Below, piece after piece: positions 33,226 through 41,796 of a stretch of 64,000 nucleotides of DNA. Position numbers and translations under genes: made by a program. The notes beneath the pieces are model-generated. The model ran no database searches, had not been told where the DNA came from, and saw only the letters and a program-made list of their open reading frames with translations. Position 1 is the first letter of the stretch; each line of letters opens with the position of its first letter. Source of the stretch: Propionibacteriaceae bacterium (lineage in GTDB: Bacteria; Actinomycetota; Actinomycetes; Propionibacteriales; Propionibacteriaceae); assembly GCA_017306015.1 (NCBI GenBank), contig JAFKJK010000008.1:1-64000 (forward strand). The letters are read 5' to 3'.

Positions 33226-34556
33226 CAGTGGGTCCCGAGAATGATGGCGCTGCACGGGTCGAGGTGCAGCGGTTGCCCGAGGAGACGGGCGAGGTCGGCG
33301 TCGGCGGCGGGCTGCACCGTCGTGCCCTGTCCGCGGTGGACGATCGCTGCGGCTGCGGCGTCGTCAAGGGTTCGCATGAGGAGGACTGTATCGGGGTCGA
33401 TCGCGGATGCCCGGAGGGTGCCCCTGCGGAGCGCGGGGAGGGCCGCCCGCTTCGCCGCCAGGTCCTGGATCCCGGTCAGGAGGTGCCGGTTCCAGGCGGT
33501 CTCGTCCCAGACCATGCCGGCCCGGCAGCCCGGGTCGTTCTCTCCGGTCATGCCGACCTCGTCGCCGTAGTAGAGCATGGGGGCTCCCTCGGCGGCGAAC
33601 ATCATCGTAAAGGCGAGCAGGGCGGCGTCCGTCCTGCCGTGATGTCGGGTGAGGACGCGTTCGGTGTCGTGGGACCCCAGCAGGTTGAGCATGCCGTGGT
33701 GGTAGCCGGACGGGATGCGCTCGCGCAGGCTGTTCACGCCGGCGGAGAAGGCTGCGGCGTCGACCGTTTGGTCGGCGGTGAAGCCGAGGACGAGATCCCT
33801 GAGCGTGTAGTTCATGGTGCCGTCCGCCAGATCGCCCTGAAGCCATTCGGCCGGGTCGCGCCATTCCTCCGCGACGATGTACAGGTCTTCGCCAAGGGGC
33901 TTGACGACGTCGCGGAACTGTCGCCAGAAGTTCCGGTTGATGTAGTACGGCACGTCGAGGCGCCAGCCGTCGATGCCCTGCTCGATCCAGTAGCGGGCGA
34001 GGCGGAAGTGGTGGTCGCGTACCTCCGGGTTGTAGGCGTTCCACTTCGGCAGGTAGTGGCAGCCCGAGCAGGTGCGGTAGTTGGGCTCCGGGTGGGGCGT
34101 GACGGGGAAGCCTTCGACGGAGAACCAGTTGACGTACGCCGACTGCGCCTCGTTGGCGACCACGTCCGTGAACGCCCAGTGCCCGTCGCCGCAGTGGTTG
34201 AGCACGGCGTCCAGGACGACGCGGATCCCGCGGTCGTGGCAGGCTGCCAGCAGCCGCCTGAACGTCGCCAGGTCGCCCAGCCGATGGTCGATGGTGAAAT
34301 AGTCGCTCGTGTCGTAGCGGTGGTTGGTGCGCGCTTCGAAGATCGGGGTCAGGTAGAGCGCGTTGGCGCCGACCGCCTGGATGTGGTCGAGGTGGTCGAT
34401 GATCCCCTGGAGGTCGCCGCCGAGGAAGTTGTCGCGGGTCGGCTCGGCGTCCCAGGGCTGCACGTCGGGCGGGTCGAGGCTGTGGTCCCCGTTCGCGAAC
34501 CGCTCGGGGAAGATCTGGTAGAAGACGGCGTCGGCGAGCCAGTCGGGTGCGGTCAT
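33225..34556 (-). CDS. GH13 alpha-amylase family, cyclomaltodextrinase/neopullulanase-like
   Basis: A 443-residue cytoplasmic enzyme without signal peptide. GH13 regions are all visible: region I DAVLNHCGD; region II GWRLDVPYY with nucleophile Asp201; region III with acid/base Glu230 (IVAEEWRD); region IV with Asp297 (LGSHDTER). VFYQIFPERFANGD at the start is typical of cyclomaltodextrinase/maltogenic amylase, though the extra N-terminal domain of those enzymes is missing. It should shorten imported malto-oligosaccharides. Both ends overlap neighbours as TGATG. Confidence 0.9.
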   Translation of the reverse strand: MTAPDWLADAVFYQIFPERFANGDHSLDPPDVQPWDAEPTRDNFLGGDLQGIIDHLDHIQAVGANALYLTPIFEARTNHRYDTSDYFTIDHRLGDLATFRRLLAACHDRGIRVVLDAVLNHCGDGHWAFTDVVANEAQSAYVNWFSVEGFPVTPHPEPNYRTCSGCHYLPKWNAYNPEVRDHHFRLARYWIEQGIDGWRLDVPYYINRNFWRQFRDVVKPLGEDLYIVAEEWRDPAEWLQGDLADGTMNYTLRDLVLGFTADQTVDAAAFSAGVNSLRERIPSGYHHGMLNLLGSHDTERVLTRHHGRTDAALLAFTMMFAAEGAPMLYYGDEVGMTGENDPGCRAGMVWDETAWNRHLLTGIQDLAAKRAALPALRRGTLRASAIDPDTVLLMRTLDDAAAAAIVHRGQGTTVQPAADADLARLLGQPLHLDPCSAIILGTH

Positions 34557-35377
34557 CAGTCCTTCAGTCCGGTCGTGGCGATCCCGCGCACCAGGGCGCG
34601 CTGGAAGAAGAGGAAGACGACGATGCTGGGGACGGTGGCGGTGAGCGTCCCGGCCATCAGGTAGTTCCAGGAGGTGCCGTACCGTCCGACGAAGGAGGTC
34701 AGGCCGAGCTGGATGGTGCGCATGTCGTCGTTGTTGGTGACCAGCAGCGGCCACAGGAAGTCGTTCCAGGCGAACAGGAAGCTGAAGATCGCCAGCGTCG
34801 CCAGCGCCGGTGTGGACAGTGGCACGACGACGCGGAAGAACGTCCCCGACCGGCTGCAGCCGTCGATCCGGGCGGCCTCCTCGAGTTCGAGGGGGATGGT
34901 GGCGAAGTACTGCCGCAGCAGGATGATGCCGAAGACGTCCGCCAGCCGGGGCACGATCAGGGCGGTGTAGCTGTCGATCCAGCCCAGCTGGGCGACGATC
35001 GCGTAGGCCGGGATGACGGTGACGAAGGTGGGCACCATCAGGCCGGCGAGCAGGACGGTGAACAGGGCGCGCTTGAACGGGAATTCGAGCCGGGCGAAGG
35101 CGTAGGCGGCCAGGGAGTCGAAGACGAGGTGGCCGGCGACGATGCCCGCGGCCATGATCAGGCTGTTGGCGTAGTACTGCGCGAACGGCGCGGACTGCCA
35201 CGCACGGGCGTAGTTCTCCCAGTGCCACGAGGTCGGCAGGATCGAGGTGTTGGTGTAGGTCTCGGCGCGGGTCTGCAGCGACGTGGTGAACATCCACAGG
35301 AACGGGACGACCACCAGCACGGAGCCGGCGATCAGGACGGCGTGGCGGGCGAGGACGCCGAGCTGGCGCGGCTTCAT
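34556..35377 (-). CDS. Carbohydrate ABC transporter permease (MalG type)
   Basis: A 273-residue permease with six membrane helices and the cytoplasmic EAA loop (EEAARIDGCSRSGTFFRVVVPLS) that contacts the ATPase. The start was chosen because its ATG overlaps the stop of the MalF-type gene as ATGA; a longer frame of 11 codons exists. It works with the MalF-type partner and the binding protein in this operon. Confidence 0.92.
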   Translation of the reverse strand: MKPRQLGVLARHAVLIAGSVLVVVPFLWMFTTSLQTRAETYTNTSILPTSWHWENYARAWQSAPFAQYYANSLIMAAGIVAGHLVFDSLAAYAFARLEFPFKRALFTVLLAGLMVPTFVTVIPAYAIVAQLGWIDSYTALIVPRLADVFGIILLRQYFATIPLELEEAARIDGCSRSGTFFRVVVPLSTPALATLAIFSFLFAWNDFLWPLLVTNNDDMRTIQLGLTSFVGRYGTSWNYLMAGTLTATVPSIVVFLFFQRALVRGIATTGLKD

Positions 35378-36324
35378 CGGTCGTTGCCCTCCGCGCCGCT
35401 GATGCGCCACTGCACCAGGGTCACGCCGAGCACGAGGAACAGGGTGACGAACGCGATCGCGGTGCCGTAGCCGAACTCACCGAGCCGGAAGGCGGTGCGG
35501 TACATGAACATGCCGAGGACCTCGGTGCCGCCGCGCGGGCCACCTTCGGTGAACACGTACACCAGGTCGAACGCCTGGAAGCTGGTGATGAGCGCCTGGA
35601 CGACCACGAAGAAGGTCATCGGCGACAGCAGCGGGACGGTGAGGTGACGCAGTTGCTGAGCGCCGGAGGCGCCGTCGAGGCTGGCCGCCTCGTAGATGCT
35701 GTGCGGCAGCGCCTGGAGGGCGGTCAGGTAGAGCACGGCGTTGAAGCCGATGTTCTTCCACACCGTCAGCAGCGTGAGCGCGCCGAGGGCGAGCCAGCGA
35801 TCCTGCAGCCAGTCGGGCCCCTGGACGCCGAACAACGCGAGCACCCCGTTGACCAGCCCGGACGGGTCGAGCAGGTAGCGCCACACGATCGCCGCCGCGA
35901 CCGAGGAGGTGACCACGGGGAGGAAGTAGATCCCGCGGTAGATGCCCAGGCCGCGGATCGGGGCGTCCAGCAGCAGGGCGACGCACAGGCCGCTGACGAC
36001 GCTGAGGACGCACACGCCGGCCGCGTACAGGACGGTGACGAGCAGGCTGTTCCAGAACTCGGGATCCTGGGTGAGCCGGACGTAGTTGTCGAAGCCGACG
36101 AAAGGCTTGGTGGGGTCGAACCCGTTCCACGAGGTGAGGCTGATCTGGCCCGCGGACAGGATCGGGTAGAACACGAACACCCCGAGCACGATCAGCGCCG
36201 GGGCCAGGAACACCGCGGCGGTCAGCATCTGTTCGCGGTCGTAGCGGCGGCGCCCGGGGCGGGCCGGGCGGCGGCCGCCCGGGAGGGTCGCTCCCGGGCG
36301 GACCGCCGTCTGCTGGGTGGTCAC
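35374..36324 (-). CDS. Carbohydrate ABC transporter permease (MalF type)
   Basis: A 316-residue permease with an Arg/Pro-rich cytoplasmic N-terminus of about 30 residues and six membrane helices. The EAA loop (YEAASLDGASGAQQLRHLTVPLL) is present. It begins seven bases after the binding-protein gene and overlaps the MalG-type gene. No ATP-binding subunit lies in the operon, so a shared MsmK/MalK-type ATPase encoded elsewhere is presumably used. Confidence 0.92.
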   Translation of the reverse strand: MTTQQTAVRPGATLPGGRRPARPGRRRYDREQMLTAAVFLAPALIVLGVFVFYPILSAGQISLTSWNGFDPTKPFVGFDNYVRLTQDPEFWNSLLVTVLYAAGVCVLSVVSGLCVALLLDAPIRGLGIYRGIYFLPVVTSSVAAAIVWRYLLDPSGLVNGVLALFGVQGPDWLQDRWLALGALTLLTVWKNIGFNAVLYLTALQALPHSIYEAASLDGASGAQQLRHLTVPLLSPMTFFVVVQALITSFQAFDLVYVFTEGGPRGGTEVLGMFMYRTAFRLGEFGYGTAIAFVTLFLVLGVTLVQWRISGAEGNDR

Positions 36325-36331
36325 GCGAGCG

Positions 36332-37621
36332 TCAGCCCTTCGCGATCACGTCGTTGACCGCCTTCTCCGCTGCTGCGAGGGCGTCGTCGACGCTCGCCTC
36401 ACCGGCGAACGCCTTCTCGATCTGCTGCGCGAACGCCAGCGAGATCTTCGGGTACAGCGGGGTGTTCGGACGCGCGTGGGCGTCCGCCATCTGCTCGACG
36501 AAGGGCAGCAGGCGCGGCTGGGTGCTGTTCACCCAGTCCAGGTAGGCGCTGGACTTCGCGATCGAGTTCGTCACCGGCAGCATCCCGGTGGCCTCGCTCC
36601 ACTTGGTGACCTGGTCGCCGGCCAGGAACCAGGCCAGGAAGTCCGCGGAGGCCTTGGCGTTGGCGTCGGAGTTGTTGAACACCATCGCCTGCTCGCCGCC
36701 GAGGTTGGTCGCCGGCTTGCCGTCGCTGGGGTAGGGAGCCTTGGCGACGCCGAAGTCGAACGGCGGGTCCGCGGCCCAGATGCCGACCATCCAGGAGCCC
36801 TCCTGGGCCGAGCCGCCCTTGCCCTTCTCGAATTCTCCCCACTTGCCGTACGGCGACGCACCGGACGTGATCAGGTCCACCCAGAACTGCAGCGCCTTCT
36901 TGCCCGCAGGGGTGTTGAACGCGGCCGCGGTGTTGTCGGCGTTCAGGAACTCCCCGCCTGCCTGCCACAGGTTCACCTGGAAGTTCCAGGTGACTCCCTC
37001 ACCGCTGTCGCCGGCCTGGGTGTAGAGGTCGTAGCCGGGCTTCCCGGTCTTGGCCAGGATCTGCTTGGCGTCGGCCATCAGCTCCTCCCACGTTGTCGGC
37101 GGCTTGTTCGGATCGAGACCAGCCTGCTTGAACAGGGTCTTGTTGTACATGTACGCGAGGTTGTTCGCCGACACCGGCACCGAGACCTGCTTGCCGCCGA
37201 TCGTGCCGAACGACGTGAGCGCCGGGTTGATGTCGGACAGGATCTCGGCCGGCAGCAGGCCCTTCAGGTCGGCCAGGTTGCCGATCTGGTTGATCTGCGG
37301 GACCCAGACCAGGTCGCCGATGGCGATGTCGGGCAGGGTCTTCGAGGTGGCGGACGCGCGCAGCTTGGTCAGGAAGTCGGCGTTCGGAACCATCGAGGTG
37401 GTGATCTTGACGCCGGGGTGGGACGACTCGTAGTCCTTCACCATCGCGTCGAAGGTGTCGGCGTTGGTGCCGTCCCAGTAGTGCCAGATGGTGATCTGTG
37501 CCGGTGCGGCGCTGGCGGCGGGACCGCCGCCGGTGGTCGCGGTTCCTGACGGCCCCGTGCAGGCCGCGAGCGCGAGGAGGCTTGCGACGCCGGCGGCGAC
37601 AAGCCTGAGTGGACGGTGCAT
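36332..37621 (-). CDS. Extracellular solute-binding lipoprotein (sugar ABC transporter)
   Basis: A 429-residue lipoprotein with lipobox LALAAC and lipid-modified Cys21, then a Gly/Ala linker and a family-1 binding domain (ITIWHYWDGTNADTFDAMVKDYE; WNFQVNLWQAGGEFLNAD; GGEQAMVFNNSDANAKASADFLAWFL). AAAGGAAG precedes the ATG; the longer frame upstream would overlap the alpha-glucosidase gene and destroy the signal peptide. It delivers malto-oligosaccharides or similar glucosides to the two permeases, by operon context. Confidence 0.92.
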   Translation of the reverse strand: MHRPLRLVAAGVASLLALAACTGPSGTATTGGGPAASAAPAQITIWHYWDGTNADTFDAMVKDYESSHPGVKITTSMVPNADFLTKLRASATSKTLPDIAIGDLVWVPQINQIGNLADLKGLLPAEILSDINPALTSFGTIGGKQVSVPVSANNLAYMYNKTLFKQAGLDPNKPPTTWEELMADAKQILAKTGKPGYDLYTQAGDSGEGVTWNFQVNLWQAGGEFLNADNTAAAFNTPAGKKALQFWVDLITSGASPYGKWGEFEKGKGGSAQEGSWMVGIWAADPPFDFGVAKAPYPSDGKPATNLGGEQAMVFNNSDANAKASADFLAWFLAGDQVTKWSEATGMLPVTNSIAKSSAYLDWVNSTQPRLLPFVEQMADAHARPNTPLYPKISLAFAQQIEKAFAGEASVDDALAAAEKAVNDVIAKG

Positions 37622-37631
37622 GGTCTTCCTT

Positions 37632-39341
37632 TCAGAGGTTGTGGCGCTGGTCGTCGCGCCCGGTTGGGTCACTGCCGGCGAGCTGGAACCAGCTCGTGCT
37701 GTTGGGTGGGAGGACGGTGGGCTCGGGGGCGGGCTCGGTGGTGACCACTCGAACGCCCACCGGCCACGACGAAGGCACTGGCTGGGGCCGGTCGGTGAAG
37801 TTCACTGCGCACACTCCCATGCCGCGGGTGAAGGCGAGCAGCCCGTCCGGGCTGTCGAGCCAGTGGAGCGACGGCGCGGTACCGAACAAGGGCCGCCGCC
37901 GGTGGATCAGGTCCCGGTAGACCGCCAGCGGTGAGTCCGGCCTGCGTTCCTGGTCGTCCCGGGCGAAGCGAGCCAGCCAGGCCGGCTGCGGCAACCAGGC
38001 GGGCGCACCGCCGTCCGGTGAGAAGCCGAGGTTGGCGCCGTCCGCTGCCCAGGGGAGCGGCACCCGGCAGCCGTCGCGGCCGAGTTGAGCGCCGTCGGAG
38101 CGGAACCAGATCGGATCCTGCCTGGCCTCGTCCGGCAGGTCGAAGACCTCCGGCAGGCCGAGTTCCTCGCCCTGGTACAGGAACGCCGAGCCCGGCAGGG
38201 CGAGCAGGAGGCCGGCGGCCGCCTTCGCCCGGCGAACCCCCAGGGCCATGTCGGCCGGACCCGTCCGCCTGGCCGCGGAGATCATGTCCGTCGGGGGCGG
38301 CGCGTCGAGCAGCTGGGTCTGGCCGTACCGCGTCGCCGCCCGGTGGACGTCGTGGTTCGACAGCGCCCAGGCCGGCGCCGAGCCCGCGACCCGCAGCCCC
38401 TCCTCGATGGCAGCGCGCATGCGACCGGCGTCCCACGGCTGGATCAGGAGCCCGAAGTCGAAGGCCTGGTGGAGTTCGTCCGGACGCAGGTAGTCGGCCA
38501 GGCGATCCTGCGACGGCAGCCACACCTCGCCGACGAAGTACTTGCCTCCCGGGTAGGAGTCGCCCAGCGCGCGCCACGACCGGTAGATCTCGTGCACCTC
38601 CGGCTGGTCCCACATGACCGAGTTGTGGCCACGTCCGTCATGGTCGGGCAAGCCGAGAGCCTTGACGGTCCCGTGGGCCACGTCGATGCGGAAGCCGTCC
38701 ACGCCGCGGTCGAACCAGAACCTCAGGACGTCCAGGAACTCCGCGGCCACGTCGGGATTGCGCCAGTCGAAGTCCGGTTGGGAGCTGTCGAAGCTGTGCA
38801 GGTACCACTGCCCGGGCTGGCCGTCCGGTTCACTGACCCGGGTCCACGCCGGTCCGCCGAAGACACTCTCCCAGTTGTTCGGCGGCAGCTCGCCGTGTTC
38901 GCCGCGGCCGTCCCGGAAGATGAACCGGGCCCGCTCCTCGCTACCCGGGCCGGCGTCCAGCGCGGCCTGGAACCAGGCGTGGTCGGCCGAGCAGTGGTTC
39001 GCGACCATGTCCATCAGGACCCGCAGGCCCAGGCCGTGCGCCCTGTCCAGGACAGCATCGAAGTCGCCCAGGGTTCCATAGGAAGGATCGATCTGCCGGT
39101 AGTCCGCGATGTCGTAGCCGTGGTCCCGCTGCGGCGACAGGTAGCACGGATTCAACCAGACCGCGTCGCACCCCAGCGCAGCGATCGCGTCCAGCCCGTC
39201 CCGCAGGCCGGCGAGGTCGCCAACGCCGTCCCCGTCGGCGTCACGAAACGAGCGCAGATACACCTGGTAGACGGCCGGCTGGGACGGCAGGGGGCCGAGC
39301 TTGTCGGACTGAGCCAGCGATGTGGGCAGAGCCAGCGTCAC
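37632..39341 (-). CDS. GH13 alpha-glucosidase (oligo-1,6-glucosidase/maltase type)
   Basis: A 569-residue cytoplasmic enzyme. AVYQVYLRSFRDADGDGVGDLAG at the start is the alpha-glucosidase signature. Region I is DMVANHCSADH, region II GFRIDVAHGT (nucleophile Asp), region III YFVGEVWLPSQDRL (Glu) and region IV ALSNHDVHRAATR (Asp). The GTG with GAGGGGGATCT in front is preferred to a frame 28 codons longer that would cross the operator and promoter. It is the first gene of the operon and would turn imported oligosaccharides into glucose. Confidence 0.92.
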   Translation of the reverse strand: MTLALPTSLAQSDKLGPLPSQPAVYQVYLRSFRDADGDGVGDLAGLRDGLDAIAALGCDAVWLNPCYLSPQRDHGYDIADYRQIDPSYGTLGDFDAVLDRAHGLGLRVLMDMVANHCSADHAWFQAALDAGPGSEERARFIFRDGRGEHGELPPNNWESVFGGPAWTRVSEPDGQPGQWYLHSFDSSQPDFDWRNPDVAAEFLDVLRFWFDRGVDGFRIDVAHGTVKALGLPDHDGRGHNSVMWDQPEVHEIYRSWRALGDSYPGGKYFVGEVWLPSQDRLADYLRPDELHQAFDFGLLIQPWDAGRMRAAIEEGLRVAGSAPAWALSNHDVHRAATRYGQTQLLDAPPPTDMISAARRTGPADMALGVRRAKAAAGLLLALPGSAFLYQGEELGLPEVFDLPDEARQDPIWFRSDGAQLGRDGCRVPLPWAADGANLGFSPDGGAPAWLPQPAWLARFARDDQERRPDSPLAVYRDLIHRRRPLFGTAPSLHWLDSPDGLLAFTRGMGVCAVNFTDRPQPVPSSWPVGVRVVTTEPAPEPTVLPPNSTSWFQLAGSDPTGRDDQRHNL

Positions 39342-39380
39342 AGATCCCCCTCGTCGATGATCGACCGTTGGCCGAGGTGT

Positions 39381-39425
39381 TCGGTTTACTAAACCGATCC
39401 AACACTGCCGCCACCACCCTGTCAA
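39381..39425 (-). promoter_or_regulatory. Operon promoter with perfect 17-bp LacI-type operator
   Basis: On the minus strand a consensus -35 TTGACA (39420-39425) and a -10 TTGGAT (39397-39402) are 17 bases apart. The palindrome TCGGTTTA-C-TAAACCGA (39381-39397) starts at the -10 and covers the transcription start. Its central CG-flanked A/T half-sites and odd length fit LacI-family operators. The leader from there to the GTG is about 45 bases. Confidence 0.8.
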
Positions 39426-39680
39426 GAGTCTCTTCTGCCGGCACGCGGTGCACGGCGGCGTCGGCCCTCAGGTGCCCGCCACCTGGCCGGAAGCTGGCCG
39501 GCGCCGGCTCAGCTGTCCAAGGAGCGGCTGCTGCTCAAGCCGGCCAACGCCGTGCTGCGCGATGAGATCGGCGGGCCAGTGACGCGACCTGGTCGGGCTG
39601 CTCCCTCGTTGAGGACGTGCGACGGAACACTTCGAGGAGCACTGGCTGAGCGCATGCGCACCTCAGCCCGCCGCCGGACA

Positions 39681-40613
39681 TCAGCGGTGCCGGGAGACCA
39701 GGTTCACGAAGACGTCCTCGATCGTCGGCTCGACGACGTCCACCTCCGCTCCGGCGAAACCGGACGCGGCCAGCCGGTTCGCGATGTCGGCCGCACTGAG
39801 CGCTGACGACGCCGGGACCACGGCGTGCAGCGAGGCGCCCGACAGGTACGCCTCGGTGATCTCGGGGTCGGCCTCGAGGGCCGCCATCGCCAGGTCGGCG
39901 TCGGCGACGGAGATGTCGAAGATGCGGGTGTCCACCTGCTCGGCCCGCAGTTCGTCCGGCGTGCCCTCCGCGACGATCCGGCCGCGGTAGATGAACGCCA
40001 GCTGGTTGCAGTGCGCGGCCTCGTCCATGTAGTGGGTGGTGACGAAGAGCGTCACCCCGCGTCCGGCGAGGTCGTAGAGCAGGTCCCAGAACTGGCGCCG
40101 CGCGACCGGGTCGACGCCCGACGTCGGCTCGTCCAGGAACAGCAGCTCGGGGGAGTGGATCGTCGCCGCTCCCAGCGCCAGGCGCTGCCGCCAGCCGACC
40201 GACAGATTGCGGGTGAGCTCGTCCTCGCGGCCGACCAGGTCGGCCATCCTCAGCACGTACTCCCGCTGGGCGGCGAACTCGTCGTCCGGAAGGTCGTAGA
40301 CCCCGGCGTAGAAGCGCAGGTTCTCGTCGACCGTCATGTCCTCGAACAGGGAGAACTTCTGGCTCATGTAGCCGATCCGGCGCTGCACCCGGTCGGGGTG
40401 GCGGACCACGTCCTCGCCGAGCACCAGCGCCCGTCCCGAGTCCGGACGCATCGTGCCGCAGAGCATCCGGATCGTCGTCGTCTTGCCGGACCCGTTCGGG
40501 CCGAGGAAGCCGAAGATCTGGCCGCGGGGGACGGTGACGTCGATCCCGTCCACGGCGGTGAACGTGCCGAAGGTCTTCGTGAGGCCGGTGACCTCGACCG
40601 CGAGATCGCTCAC
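39681..40613 (-). CDS. ABC transporter ATPase (YbhF C-half-like), degenerate signature motif
   Basis: A 310-residue ABC-2-type ATPase. Walker A is GPNGSGKTT, Walker B LLFLDEPTSGVDP and the H-loop TTHYMDEA, all normal; the signature motif reads LSVGWRQRL instead of LSGGQ. The other ATPase in this operon has a good signature but no H-loop His, so the two would pair to give one working and one degenerate site. A C-terminal extension of about 75 residues follows. The GTG overlaps the stop of the adjacent permease (GTGA), with AAGGAGG in front. It is the last gene of the exporter operon. Confidence 0.9.
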   Translation of the reverse strand: MSDLAVEVTGLTKTFGTFTAVDGIDVTVPRGQIFGFLGPNGSGKTTTIRMLCGTMRPDSGRALVLGEDVVRHPDRVQRRIGYMSQKFSLFEDMTVDENLRFYAGVYDLPDDEFAAQREYVLRMADLVGREDELTRNLSVGWRQRLALGAATIHSPELLFLDEPTSGVDPVARRQFWDLLYDLAGRGVTLFVTTHYMDEAAHCNQLAFIYRGRIVAEGTPDELRAEQVDTRIFDISVADADLAMAALEADPEITEAYLSGASLHAVVPASSALSAADIANRLAASGFAGAEVDVVEPTIEDVFVNLVSRHR

Positions 40614-41731
40614 TCCGTGATCCTCCTTCTGGTCGCGATCAGGGCCGCGGTGAAGATGACCGCAGCGAAGCCGGCGAGCACGAGCAGCGGGACGGCCAGG
40701 GCGGCGAAGCCGCTGCCCTTCACGAACGAGCCGCGCATCACGTCCAGTGCCCAGGTCATCGGGATCAGCTTCGTGAACGGCTGGATCACCGCCGGCATCG
40801 AGTCGATCGGGAAGATGAACCCGGACAGCACCATGGTCGGGATCATCAGGAACATCATCGCCTGCTGCGCCTGCTGCCTGGTCCGCGAGACCAGCGAGAT
40901 CAGCAGACCGATGCCGATGTTGGTGAACATGAACAGCAGCAGGCCGACCACGACCACCGCCAGTTGGCCGTTGAACGGCACCCGGAACCACAGCGTGCCG
41001 CCGATCGCGACCAGCAGCATCTGCGCGGTCGCCAGTGCCGCGTAGGGCGTGATCTTGCCGATCAGGTATTCCCCGGCCCGAATCGGGGTCACGAACATCT
41101 GCTCCAGCGTCCCCGACTCGCGCTCCTTCACCACCGCCTGGCTGAGGATCGCCATCAGCGAGATCATCATGATGATCGCGATCAGGCCGGGGATCATCGT
41201 GTTCACCGGATCCATCGTCGGGTTGAACATCACCCGGATCTGCGGGTCGACCCCGGGCGCGGCGACGCTCACCCCCTGCTGGGCGATCCGGTCGGTGTTG
41301 AACTGGGCGATGATCTGGGACGCGTACCCGGAGCCGACCGACGACACCTGCGAGTCCGAGCCGTCCACGATGATCCCGATCGGCGCGGTCTCGCCGCGGG
41401 TGAGCCGCGCCTCCGTCCCGGCGGGGATGACGAGTGCGACCGTGACCGTCCCCCGGTCGAGCAGCGGACGCAGGTCGTCCTCGCTCGCCGGATGGCTGGT
41501 GATCGTGAAGTAGCCCGAGCCGGCGAACGCAGCCTCCAGCGTCCGGGAGGTGATGGTGTGGTCGAGGTCGACGACGGCAGTGCGGAGGTTGCGGACGTCG
41601 ACGGCCACGACGTAGCCGAACATGATCAGCTGCAGGATCGGCATCAGCAGCACCAGCCGGATCAGCAGCGGGTCGCGGCGGAGCTGGGTGAACTCCTTCC
41701 AGATCAGCAACCGGACGCGTCGGGCGTTCAT
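40610..41731 (-). CDS. ABC-2 type permease (YbhR/YbhS-like)
   Basis: A 373-residue membrane protein: one N-terminal helix after a short cytoplasmic start (WKEFTQLRRDPLLIRLVLLMPILQ), a large extracytoplasmic domain of about 130 residues, then five helices (IPGLIAIIMMISLMAILSQAVVKERESGTLEQM). This topology is typical of YbhR/YhhJ-type exporters that work with a membrane-fusion protein. Its ATG overlaps the stop of a 22-codon mini-ORF, which probably couples it to the preceding permease gene. Confidence 0.9.
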   Translation of the reverse strand: MNARRVRLLIWKEFTQLRRDPLLIRLVLLMPILQLIMFGYVVAVDVRNLRTAVVDLDHTITSRTLEAAFAGSGYFTITSHPASEDDLRPLLDRGTVTVALVIPAGTEARLTRGETAPIGIIVDGSDSQVSSVGSGYASQIIAQFNTDRIAQQGVSVAAPGVDPQIRVMFNPTMDPVNTMIPGLIAIIMMISLMAILSQAVVKERESGTLEQMFVTPIRAGEYLIGKITPYAALATAQMLLVAIGGTLWFRVPFNGQLAVVVVGLLLFMFTNIGIGLLISLVSRTRQQAQQAMMFLMIPTMVLSGFIFPIDSMPAVIQPFTKLIPMTWALDVMRGSFVKGSGFAALAVPLLVLAGFAAVIFTAALIATRRRITE

Positions 41732-41796
41732 GCGGGATCCCCGCAGAGTTGTTCGGGGGAGCGCAGCGGAGGAGAAGAACTCTGTGGGGTGTTCAT
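41728..41796 (-). CDS. 22-codon mini-ORF bridging the two permease genes
   Basis: The frame begins MNTPQSSS and ends CGDPA. Its ATG overlaps the stop of the upstream permease (ATGA), and its TGA overlaps the ATG of the downstream permease (ATGA), so ribosomes could pass through the 61-base gap without leaving. GGAAGG lies seven bases before its ATG. Within it, CCCCGCAGAGTT and AACTCTGTGGGG (41739-41789) form a long, slightly imperfect stem. It may be a coupling peptide with no function of its own, or a microprotein; the composition (Ser/Pro-rich) suggests no fold. Confidence 0.45.
   Translation of the reverse strand: MNTPQSSSPPLRSPEQLCGDPA

Noticed and set aside
39426..39680. Possible remnant of an IS transposase OrfA (a short Leu/Lys/Glu-rich stretch near 39515-39575 on the plus strand)
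   Set aside because: Only about 20 residues with a generic pattern, no inverted repeats or further IS sequence. I see no gene or other feature in this 255-base gap apart from the promoter at its edge.
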